DNA of 64,000 nucleotides, from the NCBI RefSeq assembly GCF_000018045.1, contig NC_009792.1:186001-250000 (forward strand), read 5' to 3'. Shown here piece by piece: positions 56,566 to 64,000 of the stretch. The notes under the pieces were generated by a model. The model was not told the DNA's origin and did no database searches. It saw only the letters and a program-made list of their open reading frames with translations. Position numbers and translations under genes: made by a program. The stretch comes from Citrobacter koseri ATCC BAA-895. Lineage in GTDB: Bacteria; Pseudomonadota; Gammaproteobacteria; Enterobacterales; Enterobacteriaceae. Each line of letters opens with the position of its first letter. The first letter of the stretch is position 1.

Positions 56566-56615
56566 ATACCTGACTAAATTAGTCAAGTAAATAGTTGACT
56601 GATTTAGTCGGGAAT
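56566..56615. promoter_or_regulatory. Two adjacent type-1 IscR boxes
   Basis: Two 25-bp copies (56566-56590 and 56591-56615), each with the core YYGACT-N4-AGTC and flanking ATA. They match the [2Fe-2S]-IscR repression sites in front of the E. coli isc operon and abut without a gap. Confidence 0.88.
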
Positions 56616-56697
56616 GTCAGACTTGACCCTGCTATGCAATACCCCCATTTTACAATAAAAAACCCCGGGCAGGGGCGAGTTTGAGGTTAAGTAAGAC

Positions 56698-57189
56698 ATG
56701 AGACTGACATCTAAAGGGCGTTATGCCGTGACCGCAATGTTGGACGTTGCGCTCAACTCCGAAGCGGGCCCGGTACCGTTGGCTGATATTTCTGAACGTC
56801 AGGGAATTTCCCTTTCTTATCTGGAACAGCTGTTTTCACGTTTGCGTAAAAATGGTCTGGTTTCCAGCGTACGTGGCCCAGGCGGTGGTTATCTGTTGGG
56901 TAAAGACGCAGGTAGCATCGCGGTTGGCGAAGTAATTAGCGCTGTTGACGAGTCGGTAGATGCGACCCGTTGTCAGGGCAAAGGCGGCTGTCAGGGCGGC
57001 GATAAATGCCTGACGCATGCGCTGTGGCGTGATTTGAGTGACCGTCTGACCGGTTTCCTCAACAACATTACCTTAGGCGAACTGGTGAATAACCAGGAAG
57101 TTCTGGATGTGTCTGATCGTCAGCACACCCATGACGCGCCACGTAGCACCCGCACGCAAGACGCAATCGACGTCAAACTGCGCGCGTAA
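56698..57189 (+). CDS. iscR: Fe-S cluster regulator IscR
   Basis: A 163-residue Rrf2-family regulator that binds a [2Fe-2S] cluster and represses the isc operon when clusters suffice. The winged helix covers 1-65 (LADISERQGISLSYLEQLFSRLRKNGLV); cluster ligands Cys92, Cys98, Cys104 and His107 are present (CQGKGGCQGGDKCLTH). It is the first gene of iscRSUA. A 244-nt leader separates it from iscS. Confidence 0.97.
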   Translation: MRLTSKGRYAVTAMLDVALNSEAGPVPLADISERQGISLSYLEQLFSRLRKNGLVSSVRGPGGGYLLGKDAGSIAVGEVISAVDESVDATRCQGKGGCQGGDKCLTHALWRDLSDRLTGFLNNITLGELVNNQEVLDVSDRQHTHDAPRSTRTQDAIDVKLRA

Positions 57190-57433
57190 TTTACCCGCCC
57201 TGTTTCGGGGCGCTGCTGCGTTGGCCGCGCTTGTTCATCCCGGTCACTTACTTATGTAAGCGCCTGGGTTTCACAAGCTTGCCGCCTTGCTGCACCGCAA
57301 AACAGTTAGGGTAAAAAATTATAATAGATTTCAGAATCAGGCCGGGGCGTTTACTCGCCCCGTGTACTCGGTCGTACATCCAGCCGGTTGCCTGATTCCT
57401 TGCATTGAAGCGATGTACGGAGTTTATAGAGCA
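57190..57433 (+). other. Structured iscR-iscS intergenic region
   Basis: The 244 nt contain CTTAC-TTAT-GTAAG (57247-57260), a C/T-rich block (cttgccgccttgctgc), and CGGGGCG-N6-CGCCCCG (57343-57362), a 7-bp hairpin ahead of iscS. In E. coli this region is where RyhB binding splits the message so that iscR survives and iscSUA decays. Confidence 0.6.
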
Positions 57434-58648
57434 ATGAAATTACCGATCTATCTCGATTACTCCGCAACCACGCCGGTGGACCCGCGTGTTGCCGAGAAAA
57501 TGATGCAGTTTTTGACCCTGGACGGAACCTTTGGTAACCCGGCCTCTCGTTCACACCGTTTCGGCTGGCAAGCTGAAGAAGCGGTAGATATCGCCCGCAA
57601 CCAGATCGCAGAACTGGTTGGCGCCGATCCCCGTGAAATCGTCTTTACCTCCGGTGCGACTGAATCCGACAACCTGGCGATTAAAGGTGCGGCCAACTTT
57701 TATCAGAAAAAAGGCAAGCACATCATCACCAGCAAAACCGAGCATAAAGCCGTGCTGGATACCTGCCGTCAGCTTGAGCGCGAAGGGTTTGAGGTTACTT
57801 ACCTGGCGCCGCAGAGCAACGGCATTATCGATCTGAAAGAACTCGAAGCGGCGATGCGCGATGACACCATTCTTGTGTCCATCATGCACGTCAACAACGA
57901 AATCGGCGTGGTGCAGGATATCGCGACCATCGGCGAAATGTGCCGTGCGCGTGGCATTATCTACCACGTTGACGCCACCCAGAGCGTGGGCAAACTGCCT
58001 ATCGACCTGAGCCAGCTGAAAGTGGACCTGATGTCCTTCTCCGGCCACAAAATCTATGGCCCGAAAGGGATTGGCGCGCTGTATGTGCGTCGTAAACCGC
58101 GTATTCGTATCGAAGCGCAGATGCACGGCGGCGGTCACGAGCGCGGTATGCGTTCCGGTACGCTGCCTGTACACCAGATCGTCGGTATGGGCGAAGCTTA
58201 CCGTATCGCGAAAGAAGAGATGGAAACCGAGATGGCGCGTCTGCGCACGCTGCGTAACCGTCTGTGGAACGGCATCAACGATATCGAAGAAGTTTACCTG
58301 AACGGTGACCTGGAACAGGGCGCGCCGAACATTCTCAACGTCAGCTTTAACTACGTTGAAGGCGAATCCCTGATTATGGCGCTGAAAGATCTGGCGGTAT
58401 CTTCAGGTTCCGCCTGTACGTCCGCAAGTCTGGAACCGTCCTATGTGCTACGCGCACTGGGCATGAATGACGAGCTGGCGCATAGCTCTATCCGTTTCTC
58501 TTTAGGTCGTTTCACTACTGAAGAAGAGATCGACTACACCATTGAGCTGGTGCGCAAATCCATCGGTCGTCTGCGTGACCTTTCCCCGCTGTGGGAAATG
58601 TTCAAACAGGGCGTGGATTTGAACAGCATCGAATGGGCTCATCATTAA
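57434..58648 (+). CDS. iscS: Cysteine desulfurase IscS
   Basis: A 404-residue PLP enzyme that takes sulfur from cysteine as a persulfide and gives it to IscU, ThiI, TusA and others. PLP Lys206 lies in SFSGHKIYGPKG; active-site Cys328 in SSGSACTSASLEPS. The start MKLPIYLDYSATTP at 57434 gives the standard length; an ATG seven codons upstream (57413) is in frame and used in some annotations. It is nearly the same as E. coli. Confidence 0.97.
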   Translation: MKLPIYLDYSATTPVDPRVAEKMMQFLTLDGTFGNPASRSHRFGWQAEEAVDIARNQIAELVGADPREIVFTSGATESDNLAIKGAANFYQKKGKHIITSKTEHKAVLDTCRQLEREGFEVTYLAPQSNGIIDLKELEAAMRDDTILVSIMHVNNEIGVVQDIATIGEMCRARGIIYHVDATQSVGKLPIDLSQLKVDLMSFSGHKIYGPKGIGALYVRRKPRIRIEAQMHGGGHERGMRSGTLPVHQIVGMGEAYRIAKEEMETEMARLRTLRNRLWNGINDIEEVYLNGDLEQGAPNILNVSFNYVEGESLIMALKDLAVSSGSACTSASLEPSYVLRALGMNDELAHSSIRFSLGRFTTEEEIDYTIELVRKSIGRLRDLSPLWEMFKQGVDLNSIEWAHH

Positions 58649-58675
58649 TCGGTATCGGAATCAGGAGAATTTATA

Positions 58676-59062
58676 ATGGCTTACAGCGAAAAAGTAATCG
58701 ATCATTACGAGAATCCACGTAACGTGGGTTCCTTTGACAACAGCGACGAAAACGTAGGCAGCGGCATGGTGGGTGCACCGGCTTGCGGCGACGTGATGAA
58801 GTTGCAGATTAAAGTCAACAATGAAGGTATCATTGAAGACGCGCGTTTCAAGACTTACGGTTGCGGTTCCGCTATCGCGTCCAGCTCCCTGGTCACCGAA
58901 TGGGTGAAAGGGAAGTCTCTGGACGAAGCGCAGGCGATTAAAAATACCGATATCGCAGACGAGCTTGAACTGCCTCCGGTGAAAATTCACTGCTCCATTC
59001 TGGCAGAAGACGCAATTAAAGCCGCTATTGCGGATTACAAAAGCAAACGTGAAGCAAAATAA
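58676..59062 (+). CDS. iscU: Fe-S cluster scaffold IscU
   Basis: A 128-residue scaffold on which [2Fe-2S] and [4Fe-4S] clusters are built. Ligands Cys37, Asp39, Cys63, His105 and Cys106 are all present, as is the HscA recognition motif LPPVK (99-103). It lies 27 nt after iscS with an AGGAG site. Confidence 0.98.
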   Translation: MAYSEKVIDHYENPRNVGSFDNSDENVGSGMVGAPACGDVMKLQIKVNNEGIIEDARFKTYGCGSAIASSSLVTEWVKGKSLDEAQAIKNTDIADELELPPVKIHCSILAEDAIKAAIADYKSKREAK

Positions 59063-59079
59063 GAAGAGTTGAGGTTGTT

Positions 59080-59403
59080 ATGTCGATTACACTTAGCGAC
59101 AGTGCTGCAGCGCGAGTAAATACCTTTCTGGCAAACCGTGGTAAAGGGTTTGGCCTGCGCCTGGGGGTGAGAACTTCCGGCTGTTCAGGTATGGCTTATG
59201 TACTGGAATTTGTTGATGAACCGGCGGCAGAAGACACCGTGTTTGAAGACAAAGGCGTAAAAGTCGTGATCGACGGTAAGAGCCTGCAATTTCTGGACGG
59301 TACGCAGTTAGACTTCGTAAAAGAAGGTCTGAACGAAGGGTTTAAATTCACCAACCCGAACGTAAAAGACGAGTGTGGTTGCGGCGAAAGCTTCAACGTG
59401 TAA
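59080..59403 (+). CDS. iscA: A-type Fe-S carrier IscA
   Basis: A 107-residue carrier transferring Fe-S clusters to apo-proteins. The three ligands Cys35, Cys99 and Cys101 occur in TSGCSG and ECGCGESF. A hairpin with a T-rich tail follows and may reduce transcription into hscB. Confidence 0.97.
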   Translation: MSITLSDSAAARVNTFLANRGKGFGLRLGVRTSGCSGMAYVLEFVDEPAAEDTVFEDKGVKVVIDGKSLQFLDGTQLDFVKEGLNEGFKFTNPNVKDECGCGESFNV

Positions 59404-59416
59404 CGTGCTTACCGAT

Positions 59417-59454
59417 AACCCCACCGTGGTCACCTGCGCGTGGGGTTTGTTTTA
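59417..59454 (+). terminator. Possible partial terminator between iscA and hscB
   Basis: AACCCCAC and GTGGGGTT form an 8-bp stem with a 15-nt loop, followed by TGTTTT. The distal hsc-fdx genes are still co-directional, so termination would be partial. Confidence 0.6.
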
Positions 59455-59498
59455 CCTGACTCCCTGAAACATCAGAGAGTCGATGCCCTGAGAATGTT

Positions 59499-60014
59499 AT
59501 GGACTACTTCACCCTCTTTGGCTTGCCAGCCCACTATCAACTCGATACCCAGGCGCTGAGCCTCCGTTTTCAGGATCTTCAACGTCAGTATCACCCTGAT
59601 AAATTCGCCAGCGGTACACAGGCTGAGCAACTCGCCGCCGTACAACACTCCGCGACCATTAATCAGGCCTGGCAAACGCTGCGTCACCCTTTGACGCGCG
59701 CCGAATATTTACTGTCACTACACGGCTTTGATCTGGCCAGCGAGCAGCATACGGTGCGCGATACCGCGTTTTTGATGGAACAGCTGGAACTGCGTGAAGA
59801 GCTTGATGAAATAGAACAGGCAAAGGACGAAGCGCGACTGGAAAGTTTCATCAAGCGCGTGAAAACAATGTTTGATGCCCGCCATCAGCTGATGGTGGAA
59901 CAGTTGGACAACGAGACGTGGGACGTGGCGGCGGACACCGTGCGTAAACTGCGTTTTCTCGATAAACTGCGAAGCAGCGCCGAACAACTCGAAGAAAAGC
60001 TGCTCGATTTTTAA
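59499..60014 (+). CDS. hscB: Fe-S co-chaperone HscB
   Basis: A 171-residue J-domain protein. The J domain (1-75) has the HPD motif at 32-34 that triggers HscA ATP hydrolysis; the C-terminal three-helix bundle (about 84-171) holds IscU. It precedes hscA by 15 nt. Confidence 0.97.
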   Translation: MDYFTLFGLPAHYQLDTQALSLRFQDLQRQYHPDKFASGTQAEQLAAVQHSATINQAWQTLRHPLTRAEYLLSLHGFDLASEQHTVRDTAFLMEQLELREELDEIEQAKDEARLESFIKRVKTMFDARHQLMVEQLDNETWDVAADTVRKLRFLDKLRSSAEQLEEKLLDF

Positions 60015-60029
60015 TTCCCGGAAGCGAAT

Positions 60030-61880
60030 ATGGCCTTATTACAAATTAGTGAGCCTGGTCTGAGCGCTGCGCCGCACCAGCGTCGTCTGGCGGCAGGCAT
60101 CGATTTAGGTACTACCAACTCATTGGTTGCGACCGTTCGCAGCGGCCAGGCAGAAACGCTGGCCGATCACGACGGTCGCCATCTGTTGCCGTCAGTCGTT
60201 CACTATCAGCAGCAGGGCCACACGGTCGGTTACGCGGCGCGCGCGAACGCGGCGCAGGACACGGCTAACACCATCAGCTCGGTAAAACGCATGATGGGCC
60301 GCTCGCTGGCGGATATTCAGACGCGCTATCCCCATCTGCCGTATCAGTTCCAGGCCAGTGAAAATGGTCTGCCGATGATTGAAACGGCGGCAGGTCTGCT
60401 CAACCCGGTACGTATTTCTGCCGATATCCTGAAAGCGCTGGCGGCGCGGGCGACGGAAGCGTTGTCGGGCGAGCTGGATGGTGTGGTCATTACCGTGCCC
60501 GCTTACTTTGACGATGCACAGCGCCAGGGAACGAAAGACGCGGCGCGTCTGGCGGGGCTGCACGTCTTGCGTCTGCTCAATGAACCTACGGCGGCGGCGA
60601 TCGCCTACGGTCTGGACTCCGGCAAAGAAGGCGTTATCGCGGTTTACGACCTCGGCGGCGGCACCTTCGATATCTCTATTTTGCGCCTGAGTCGCGGCGT
60701 GTTTGAAGTGCTGGCGACCGGCGGTGATTCCGCGCTCGGCGGCGACGACTTCGACCATCTGCTGGCCGATTACATCCGTGAGCAGGCGGGCATTGCCGAT
60801 CGCAGCGATAACCGCGTCCAGCGTGAACTGCTGGATGCCGCCATCGCGGCAAAAATCGCGCTGAGTGATGCCGATTCCGTTAGCGTCAATGTGGCGGGCT
60901 GGCAGGGCGACATCACCCGTGAACAGTTTAATGACCTTATCGCCGCTTTAGTTAAACGTACTCTGATGGCCTGTCGCCGCGCATTGAAAGATGCGGGCGT
61001 TGAGGCGCAGGAGGTGCTGGAAGTGGTGATGGTCGGCGGCTCCACTCGTGTGCCGCTGGTGCGCGAACGCGTGGGCGAATTTTTTGGTCGTCCGCCGCTG
61101 ACGGCAATCGACCCGGATAAGGTCGTCGCCATTGGCGCGGCGATTCAGGCGGATATCCTCGTCGGCAACAAGCCGGACAGCGAAATGCTGCTGCTGGACG
61201 TGATTCCGCTGTCGCTGGGGCTGGAAACTATGGGTGGCCTGGTGGAGAAAGTGATCCCGCGTAACACCACCATTCCGGTGGCGCGCGCGCAGGACTTTAC
61301 CACTTTTAAAGATGGTCAGACCGCGATGTCGATCCATGTCATGCAGGGCGAGCGCGAGCTGGTGCAGGATTGCCGTTCGCTGGCGCGCTTCGCGCTGCGC
61401 GGGCTCCCGGCGATGCCAGCGGGCGGGGCGCATATCCGCGTCACCTTCCAGGTGGATGCCGATGGCCTGCTGAGCGTCACCGCGATGGAGAAATCCACCG
61501 GCGTTGAGGCGTCTATCCAGGTCAAACCGTCTTACGGTCTGACGGACAGCGAAATCGCCACCATGATTCAGGATTCAATGAGCTTTGCCGAGCAGGATGT
61601 AAAAGCCCGTATGCTGGCAGAGCAAAAAGTGGAAGCGGCGCGCGTGCTGGAAAGCCTGACCGGCGCGCTCGCTGCTGATGCCGCGCTGCTAAGCGCCGCA
61701 GAACGTCAGGTCATTGATGATGCCGCCGCGCACTTGAGCGAGGTTGCGCAGAGCGATGATGGTGACGCGATAGAACAAGCCATTAAAAACGTAGACAAAC
61801 AAACCCAGGAATTCGCCGCTCGTCGCATGGACAAATCTGTTCGTCGCGCGCTGCAAGGCCATTCCGTGGACGAGGTTTAA
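60030..61880 (+). CDS. hscA: Fe-S chaperone HscA (Hsc66)
   Basis: A 616-residue specialised Hsp70 that, with HscB, helps release clusters from IscU by binding LPPVK. The ATPase domain includes GIDLGTTNSLVATV (about 24-37), AVYDLGGGTFDISIL and VVMVGGSTRVPLVR; the substrate-binding domain begins near 400 (DVIPLSLGLETMGG). The end lacks the EEVD-like tail of cytosolic Hsp70s. It is one base from fdx. Confidence 0.97.
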   Translation: MALLQISEPGLSAAPHQRRLAAGIDLGTTNSLVATVRSGQAETLADHDGRHLLPSVVHYQQQGHTVGYAARANAAQDTANTISSVKRMMGRSLADIQTRYPHLPYQFQASENGLPMIETAAGLLNPVRISADILKALAARATEALSGELDGVVITVPAYFDDAQRQGTKDAARLAGLHVLRLLNEPTAAAIAYGLDSGKEGVIAVYDLGGGTFDISILRLSRGVFEVLATGGDSALGGDDFDHLLADYIREQAGIADRSDNRVQRELLDAAIAAKIALSDADSVSVNVAGWQGDITREQFNDLIAALVKRTLMACRRALKDAGVEAQEVLEVVMVGGSTRVPLVRERVGEFFGRPPLTAIDPDKVVAIGAAIQADILVGNKPDSEMLLLDVIPLSLGLETMGGLVEKVIPRNTTIPVARAQDFTTFKDGQTAMSIHVMQGERELVQDCRSLARFALRGLPAMPAGGAHIRVTFQVDADGLLSVTAMEKSTGVEASIQVKPSYGLTDSEIATMIQDSMSFAEQDVKARMLAEQKVEAARVLESLTGALAADAALLSAAERQVIDDAAAHLSEVAQSDDGDAIEQAIKNVDKQTQEFAARRMDKSVRRALQGHSVDEV

Positions 61881-61881
61881 T

Positions 61882-62217
61882 ATGCCAAAGATTGTTATTC
61901 TGCCTCATCAGGATCTCTGTCCCGATGGCGCAGTTCTGGAAGCTGAGACCGGCGAAACCATTCTTGACGTTGCCCTGCGTAACGGTATCGAGATTGAACA
62001 CGCCTGTGAAAAATCCTGTGCCTGCACGACCTGCCACTGCATCGTGCGTGAAGGTTTCGATTCCCTGCCGGAAAGCACGGAAGACGAAGACGATATGTTG
62101 GATAAAGCCTGGGGTCTGGAGCCGGAGAGCCGTTTAGGCTGTCAGGCGCGCGTCACCGATGAAGATTTGGTGGTCGAAATCCCACGTTACACAATCAACC
62201 ATGCACGCGAGCATTAA
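61882..62217 (+). CDS. fdx: [2Fe-2S] ferredoxin
   Basis: A 111-residue adrenodoxin-type ferredoxin supplying electrons to cluster assembly. Ligands Cys42, Cys48, Cys51 and Cys87 are present (CEKSCACTTC and LGCQAR); the acidic stretch ESTEDEDDMLD is the partner-docking region. It lies one base after hscA and 11 before iscX. Confidence 0.97.
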   Translation: MPKIVILPHQDLCPDGAVLEAETGETILDVALRNGIEIEHACEKSCACTTCHCIVREGFDSLPESTEDEDDMLDKAWGLEPESRLGCQARVTDEDLVVEIPRYTINHAREH

Positions 62218-62228
62218 CAGAGGGTAGT

Positions 62229-62429
62229 ATGGGACTGAAGTGGACTGATAGCCGCGAAATCGGCGAGGCGCTGTACGACGCGTTCCCCGATCTCGATCCT
62301 AAGACCGTTCGTTTCACCGACCTGCATCAATGGATTTGCGATCTTGAGGATTTTGATGATGACCCGCAGGCATCAAATGAAAAGATCCTTGAGGCTATCC
62401 TGCTGGTCTGGCTGGACGAAGCTGAATAA
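62229..62429 (+). CDS. iscX: Fe-S assembly modulator IscX
   Basis: A 66-residue acidic protein (YfhJ) that binds IscS and iron and tunes cluster synthesis. A modified winged-helix fold is expected; SREIGEALYDAFPDLDP and the acidic exposed face CDLEDFDDDPQASNE are family features. It is the last isc gene before a terminator-like hairpin. Confidence 0.95.
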   Translation: MGLKWTDSREIGEALYDAFPDLDPKTVRFTDLHQWICDLEDFDDDPQASNEKILEAILLVWLDEAE

Positions 62430-62431
62430 AT

Positions 62432-62460
62432 AAACGGGCTGCCCACGGGTGGCCCGTTTT
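62432..62460 (+). terminator. Intrinsic terminator between iscX and pepB
   Basis: AAACGGGC and GCCCGTTT form an 8-bp stem around a 12-nt loop, ending in a short T run. Confidence 0.7.
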
Positions 62461-62488
62461 CCTGTATGCGCGAAGAAGGAAAAGAACA

Positions 62489-63772
62489 ATGACTGAAGCG
62501 ATGAAAATTACGCTCTCCACCCAACCGGCTGACGCTCGCTGGGGAGACAAAGCCACATACAGCATCAATAACGACGGCATTACCCTGCACCTGAACGGTA
62601 AAGATGACTCCGGTTTAATCCAGCGCGCGGCGCGTAAAATCGACGGCCTGGGCATTAAACACGTACAACTGACCGGCGCTGGCTGGGATGTGGAGCGTAG
62701 CTGGGCATTCTGGCAGGGTTACAAAGGGCCGAAAGGCAGCCGCAAGGTCGAGTGGCCAGATCTTGACGATGAGAAGCGGAAGGAACTGGACAACCGTCTG
62801 ACGATCATTGACTGGGTACGCGACACCATTAACGCGCCGGCGGAAGAGCTGGGGCCGGAACAGCTGGCGCAGCGTGCCGTTGATCTGCTGTGCAGCGTCG
62901 CGTGCGATCATGTCTCTTACCGCATTACCAAAGGCGAAGATCTGCGCGAGCAAAACTACATGGGGCTGCATACCGTTGGCCGGGGTTCCGATCGCGCGCC
63001 GGTGCTGCTGGCGCTGGATTACAACCCAACCGGCGATAAAGACGCGCCGGTTTACGCCTGTCTGGTGGGCAAAGGCATTACCTTTGACTCCGGCGGTTAC
63101 AGCATCAAGCAAAGCGCATTTATGGACTCGATGAAGTCCGATATGGGCGGTGCGGCAACGGTAACGGGCGCGCTGGCATTTGCGATTACCCGTGGTCTGA
63201 ACAAACGCGTGAAGCTGTACCTGTGCTGCGCGGATAACCTGATCAGCGGCAACGCGTTTAAACTGGGCGATATTATTCATTATCGCAACGGTAAGAACGT
63301 GGAAGTGATGAACACGGATGCGGAAGGGCGCCTGGTGCTGGCGGATGGCCTGATCGACGCCAGTGCGCAAAAACCAGAGCTGATCATCGATGCGGCGACG
63401 CTGACCGGCGCCGCGAAAACCGCGCTGGGTAACGACTACCACGCGTTGTTCAGTTTTGATGACGCGCTGGCGGGGCGTCTGCTGGCGAGTGCGGCAGAAG
63501 AAAACGAACCGTTCTGGCGTCTGCCGCTGGCGGAGTTCCACCGCAATCAGTTGCCTTCTAACTTTGCGGAACTGAACAATACCGGTAGCGCGGCGTATCC
63601 TGCCGGGGCGAGCACCGCAGCGGGCTTCCTGTCGCATTTTGTCGAAAACTACCAGCAGGGCTGGCTGCACATTGACTGCTCTGCAACCTACCGTAAAGCG
63701 CCGGTTGAGCAGTGGTCGGCAGGGGCGACCGGTTTGGGTGTGCGCACCATCGCTAACCTGTTAACAGCATAA
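62489..63772 (+). CDS. pepB: Aminopeptidase B
   Basis: A 427-residue leucyl-aminopeptidase family (M17) enzyme that removes N-terminal residues from peptides in the cytosol. The two-metal active site is in GKGITFDSGGYSIK (about 190-203), SDMGGAATV and NTDAEGRLVLAD (about 272-283). Length equals E. coli PepB. It lies 28 nt after the terminator and is followed by a REP and sseB. Confidence 0.96.
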   Translation: MTEAMKITLSTQPADARWGDKATYSINNDGITLHLNGKDDSGLIQRAARKIDGLGIKHVQLTGAGWDVERSWAFWQGYKGPKGSRKVEWPDLDDEKRKELDNRLTIIDWVRDTINAPAEELGPEQLAQRAVDLLCSVACDHVSYRITKGEDLREQNYMGLHTVGRGSDRAPVLLALDYNPTGDKDAPVYACLVGKGITFDSGGYSIKQSAFMDSMKSDMGGAATVTGALAFAITRGLNKRVKLYLCCADNLISGNAFKLGDIIHYRNGKNVEVMNTDAEGRLVLADGLIDASAQKPELIIDAATLTGAAKTALGNDYHALFSFDDALAGRLLASAAEENEPFWRLPLAEFHRNQLPSNFAELNNTGSAAYPAGASTAAGFLSHFVENYQQGWLHIDCSATYRKAPVEQWSAGATGLGVRTIANLLTA

Positions 63773-63775
63773 TTA

Positions 63776-63809
63776 TGTAGGCCGGATAAGCGTTAGCGCC
63801 ATCCGGCAA
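63776..63809. repeat. REP element between pepB and sseB
   Basis: gtaggccggataagcg...cgccatccggc hairpin directly after the pepB stop. Confidence 0.87.
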
Positions 63810-63866
63810 GATAACGGCGGGGGCGCTTCGCTTGCCCGCCCTACACGCATCTCTATTGTGATCCTT

Positions 63867-64000
63867 ATGTCCGAAACAAAAAACGAATTAGAAACCCTGC
63901 TGGAGAAGGCGGCGACTGAACCCGCGCATCGTCCGGCATTTTTCCGTACCTTACTGGAGTCCACCGTCTGGGTGCCAGGCACAGCGGCTGAAGGCGAAGC
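63867..64000 (+). CDS. sseB: SseB family protein, 5' part (runs off the window)
   Basis: The first 44 codons (MSETKNELETLLEKAATEPA...) match the start of SseB, a serine-sensitivity enhancer related protein that follows pepB in enterics. The frame is open to the window edge. The ribosome site is weak (TGATCC before ATG). The complete E. coli protein is about 258 residues, so most of it lies outside. Confidence 0.85.
   Translation, partial: MSETKNELETLLEKAATEPAHRPAFFRTLLESTVWVPGTAAEGE

Noticed and set aside
62615..63670. 351-codon minus-strand reading frame
   Set aside because: It is a shadow of pepB, rich in Arg, Gln and His as expected for an antisense frame.

Overview
The window is a contiguous piece of an enterobacterial chromosome. 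It starts inside a 23S rRNA gene and runs in the opposite sense to the Escherichia coli K-12 map from rrnG to sseB: rrlG-rrfG, kgtP, yfiM, pssA, pat, tapT, trxC, yfiF, ung, grcA, srmB, trmN6, nadB, rseD-rpoE-rseABC, lepA-lepB-rnc-era-recO-pdxJ-acpS, yfhL, yfhH, pgpC, tadA, mltF, purL, glmY-glrK-qseG-glrR-glnB, hmp, glyA, then an accessory stretch, then suhB, trmJ, iscRSUA-hscBA-fdx-iscX, pepB and the start of sseB. Gene order and close protein similarity place it in the Salmonella/Citrobacter/Escherichia group. murQ beside yfhH and the absence of the hca catabolic genes argue against E. coli. As I recall them, the S. Typhimurium cadCBA insertion between glnB and hmp and its asrABC insertion near suhB are both absent, so I lean weakly towards Citrobacter or a divergent Salmonella. 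The species is not resolved.

Region by region. 1-2911 is the end of an rRNA operon with an unusually long 23S-5S spacer and an intrinsic terminator. 3.1-12.2 kb holds dicarboxylate uptake (kgtP), phosphatidylserine synthesis (pssA), protein acetylation (pat), tRNA modification (tapT, yfiF), thioredoxin 2 and uracil-DNA glycosylase. 12.4-16.8 kb has FNR-controlled grcA, srmB, trmN6 and NadR-controlled nadB. 17.0-19.9 kb is the sigma-E envelope-stress operon, including the small leader ORF rseD, which overlaps rpoE and contains the sigma-E promoter. 20.2-26.7 kb is the lepA...acpS growth cluster. 26.7-31.8 kb contains a ferredoxin, an RpiR regulator divergent from murQ, pgpC, tadA and mltF. 32-40.5 kb has PurR-controlled purL, then the sRNA gene glmY with three GlrR boxes and a sigma-54 promoter directly upstream of the glrK-qseG-glrR genes that control it, then glnB. 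40.6-43.4 kb has NO-responsive hmp divergent from PurR-controlled glyA.

43.5-54.7 kb is the accessory part. A ROK repressor diverges from a four-part carbohydrate module (DUF5107/TPR protein, sugar-porter MFS, aldose epimerase). This resembles a reduced version of the E. coli yph cluster, with one permease in place of its ABC transporter and dehydrogenase. It is followed by an orphan hcaT, csiE, and a two-gene metal-transport unit resembling zevAB (DUF1007 plus NiCoT family) with a palindrome in front. 54.8 kb to the end is conserved: suhB, trmJ, the isc Fe-S assembly operon behind two adjacent IscR boxes, pepB and sseB.

REP/BIME elements occur in eight intergenic spaces. I saw no insertion sequence, prophage, CRISPR array, integrase, tRNA gene or broken coding gene. 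The most interesting parts are the sugar and metal modules, the nested rseD/sigma-E promoter arrangement, and several structured leaders (rnc, iscS, the accessory operon).
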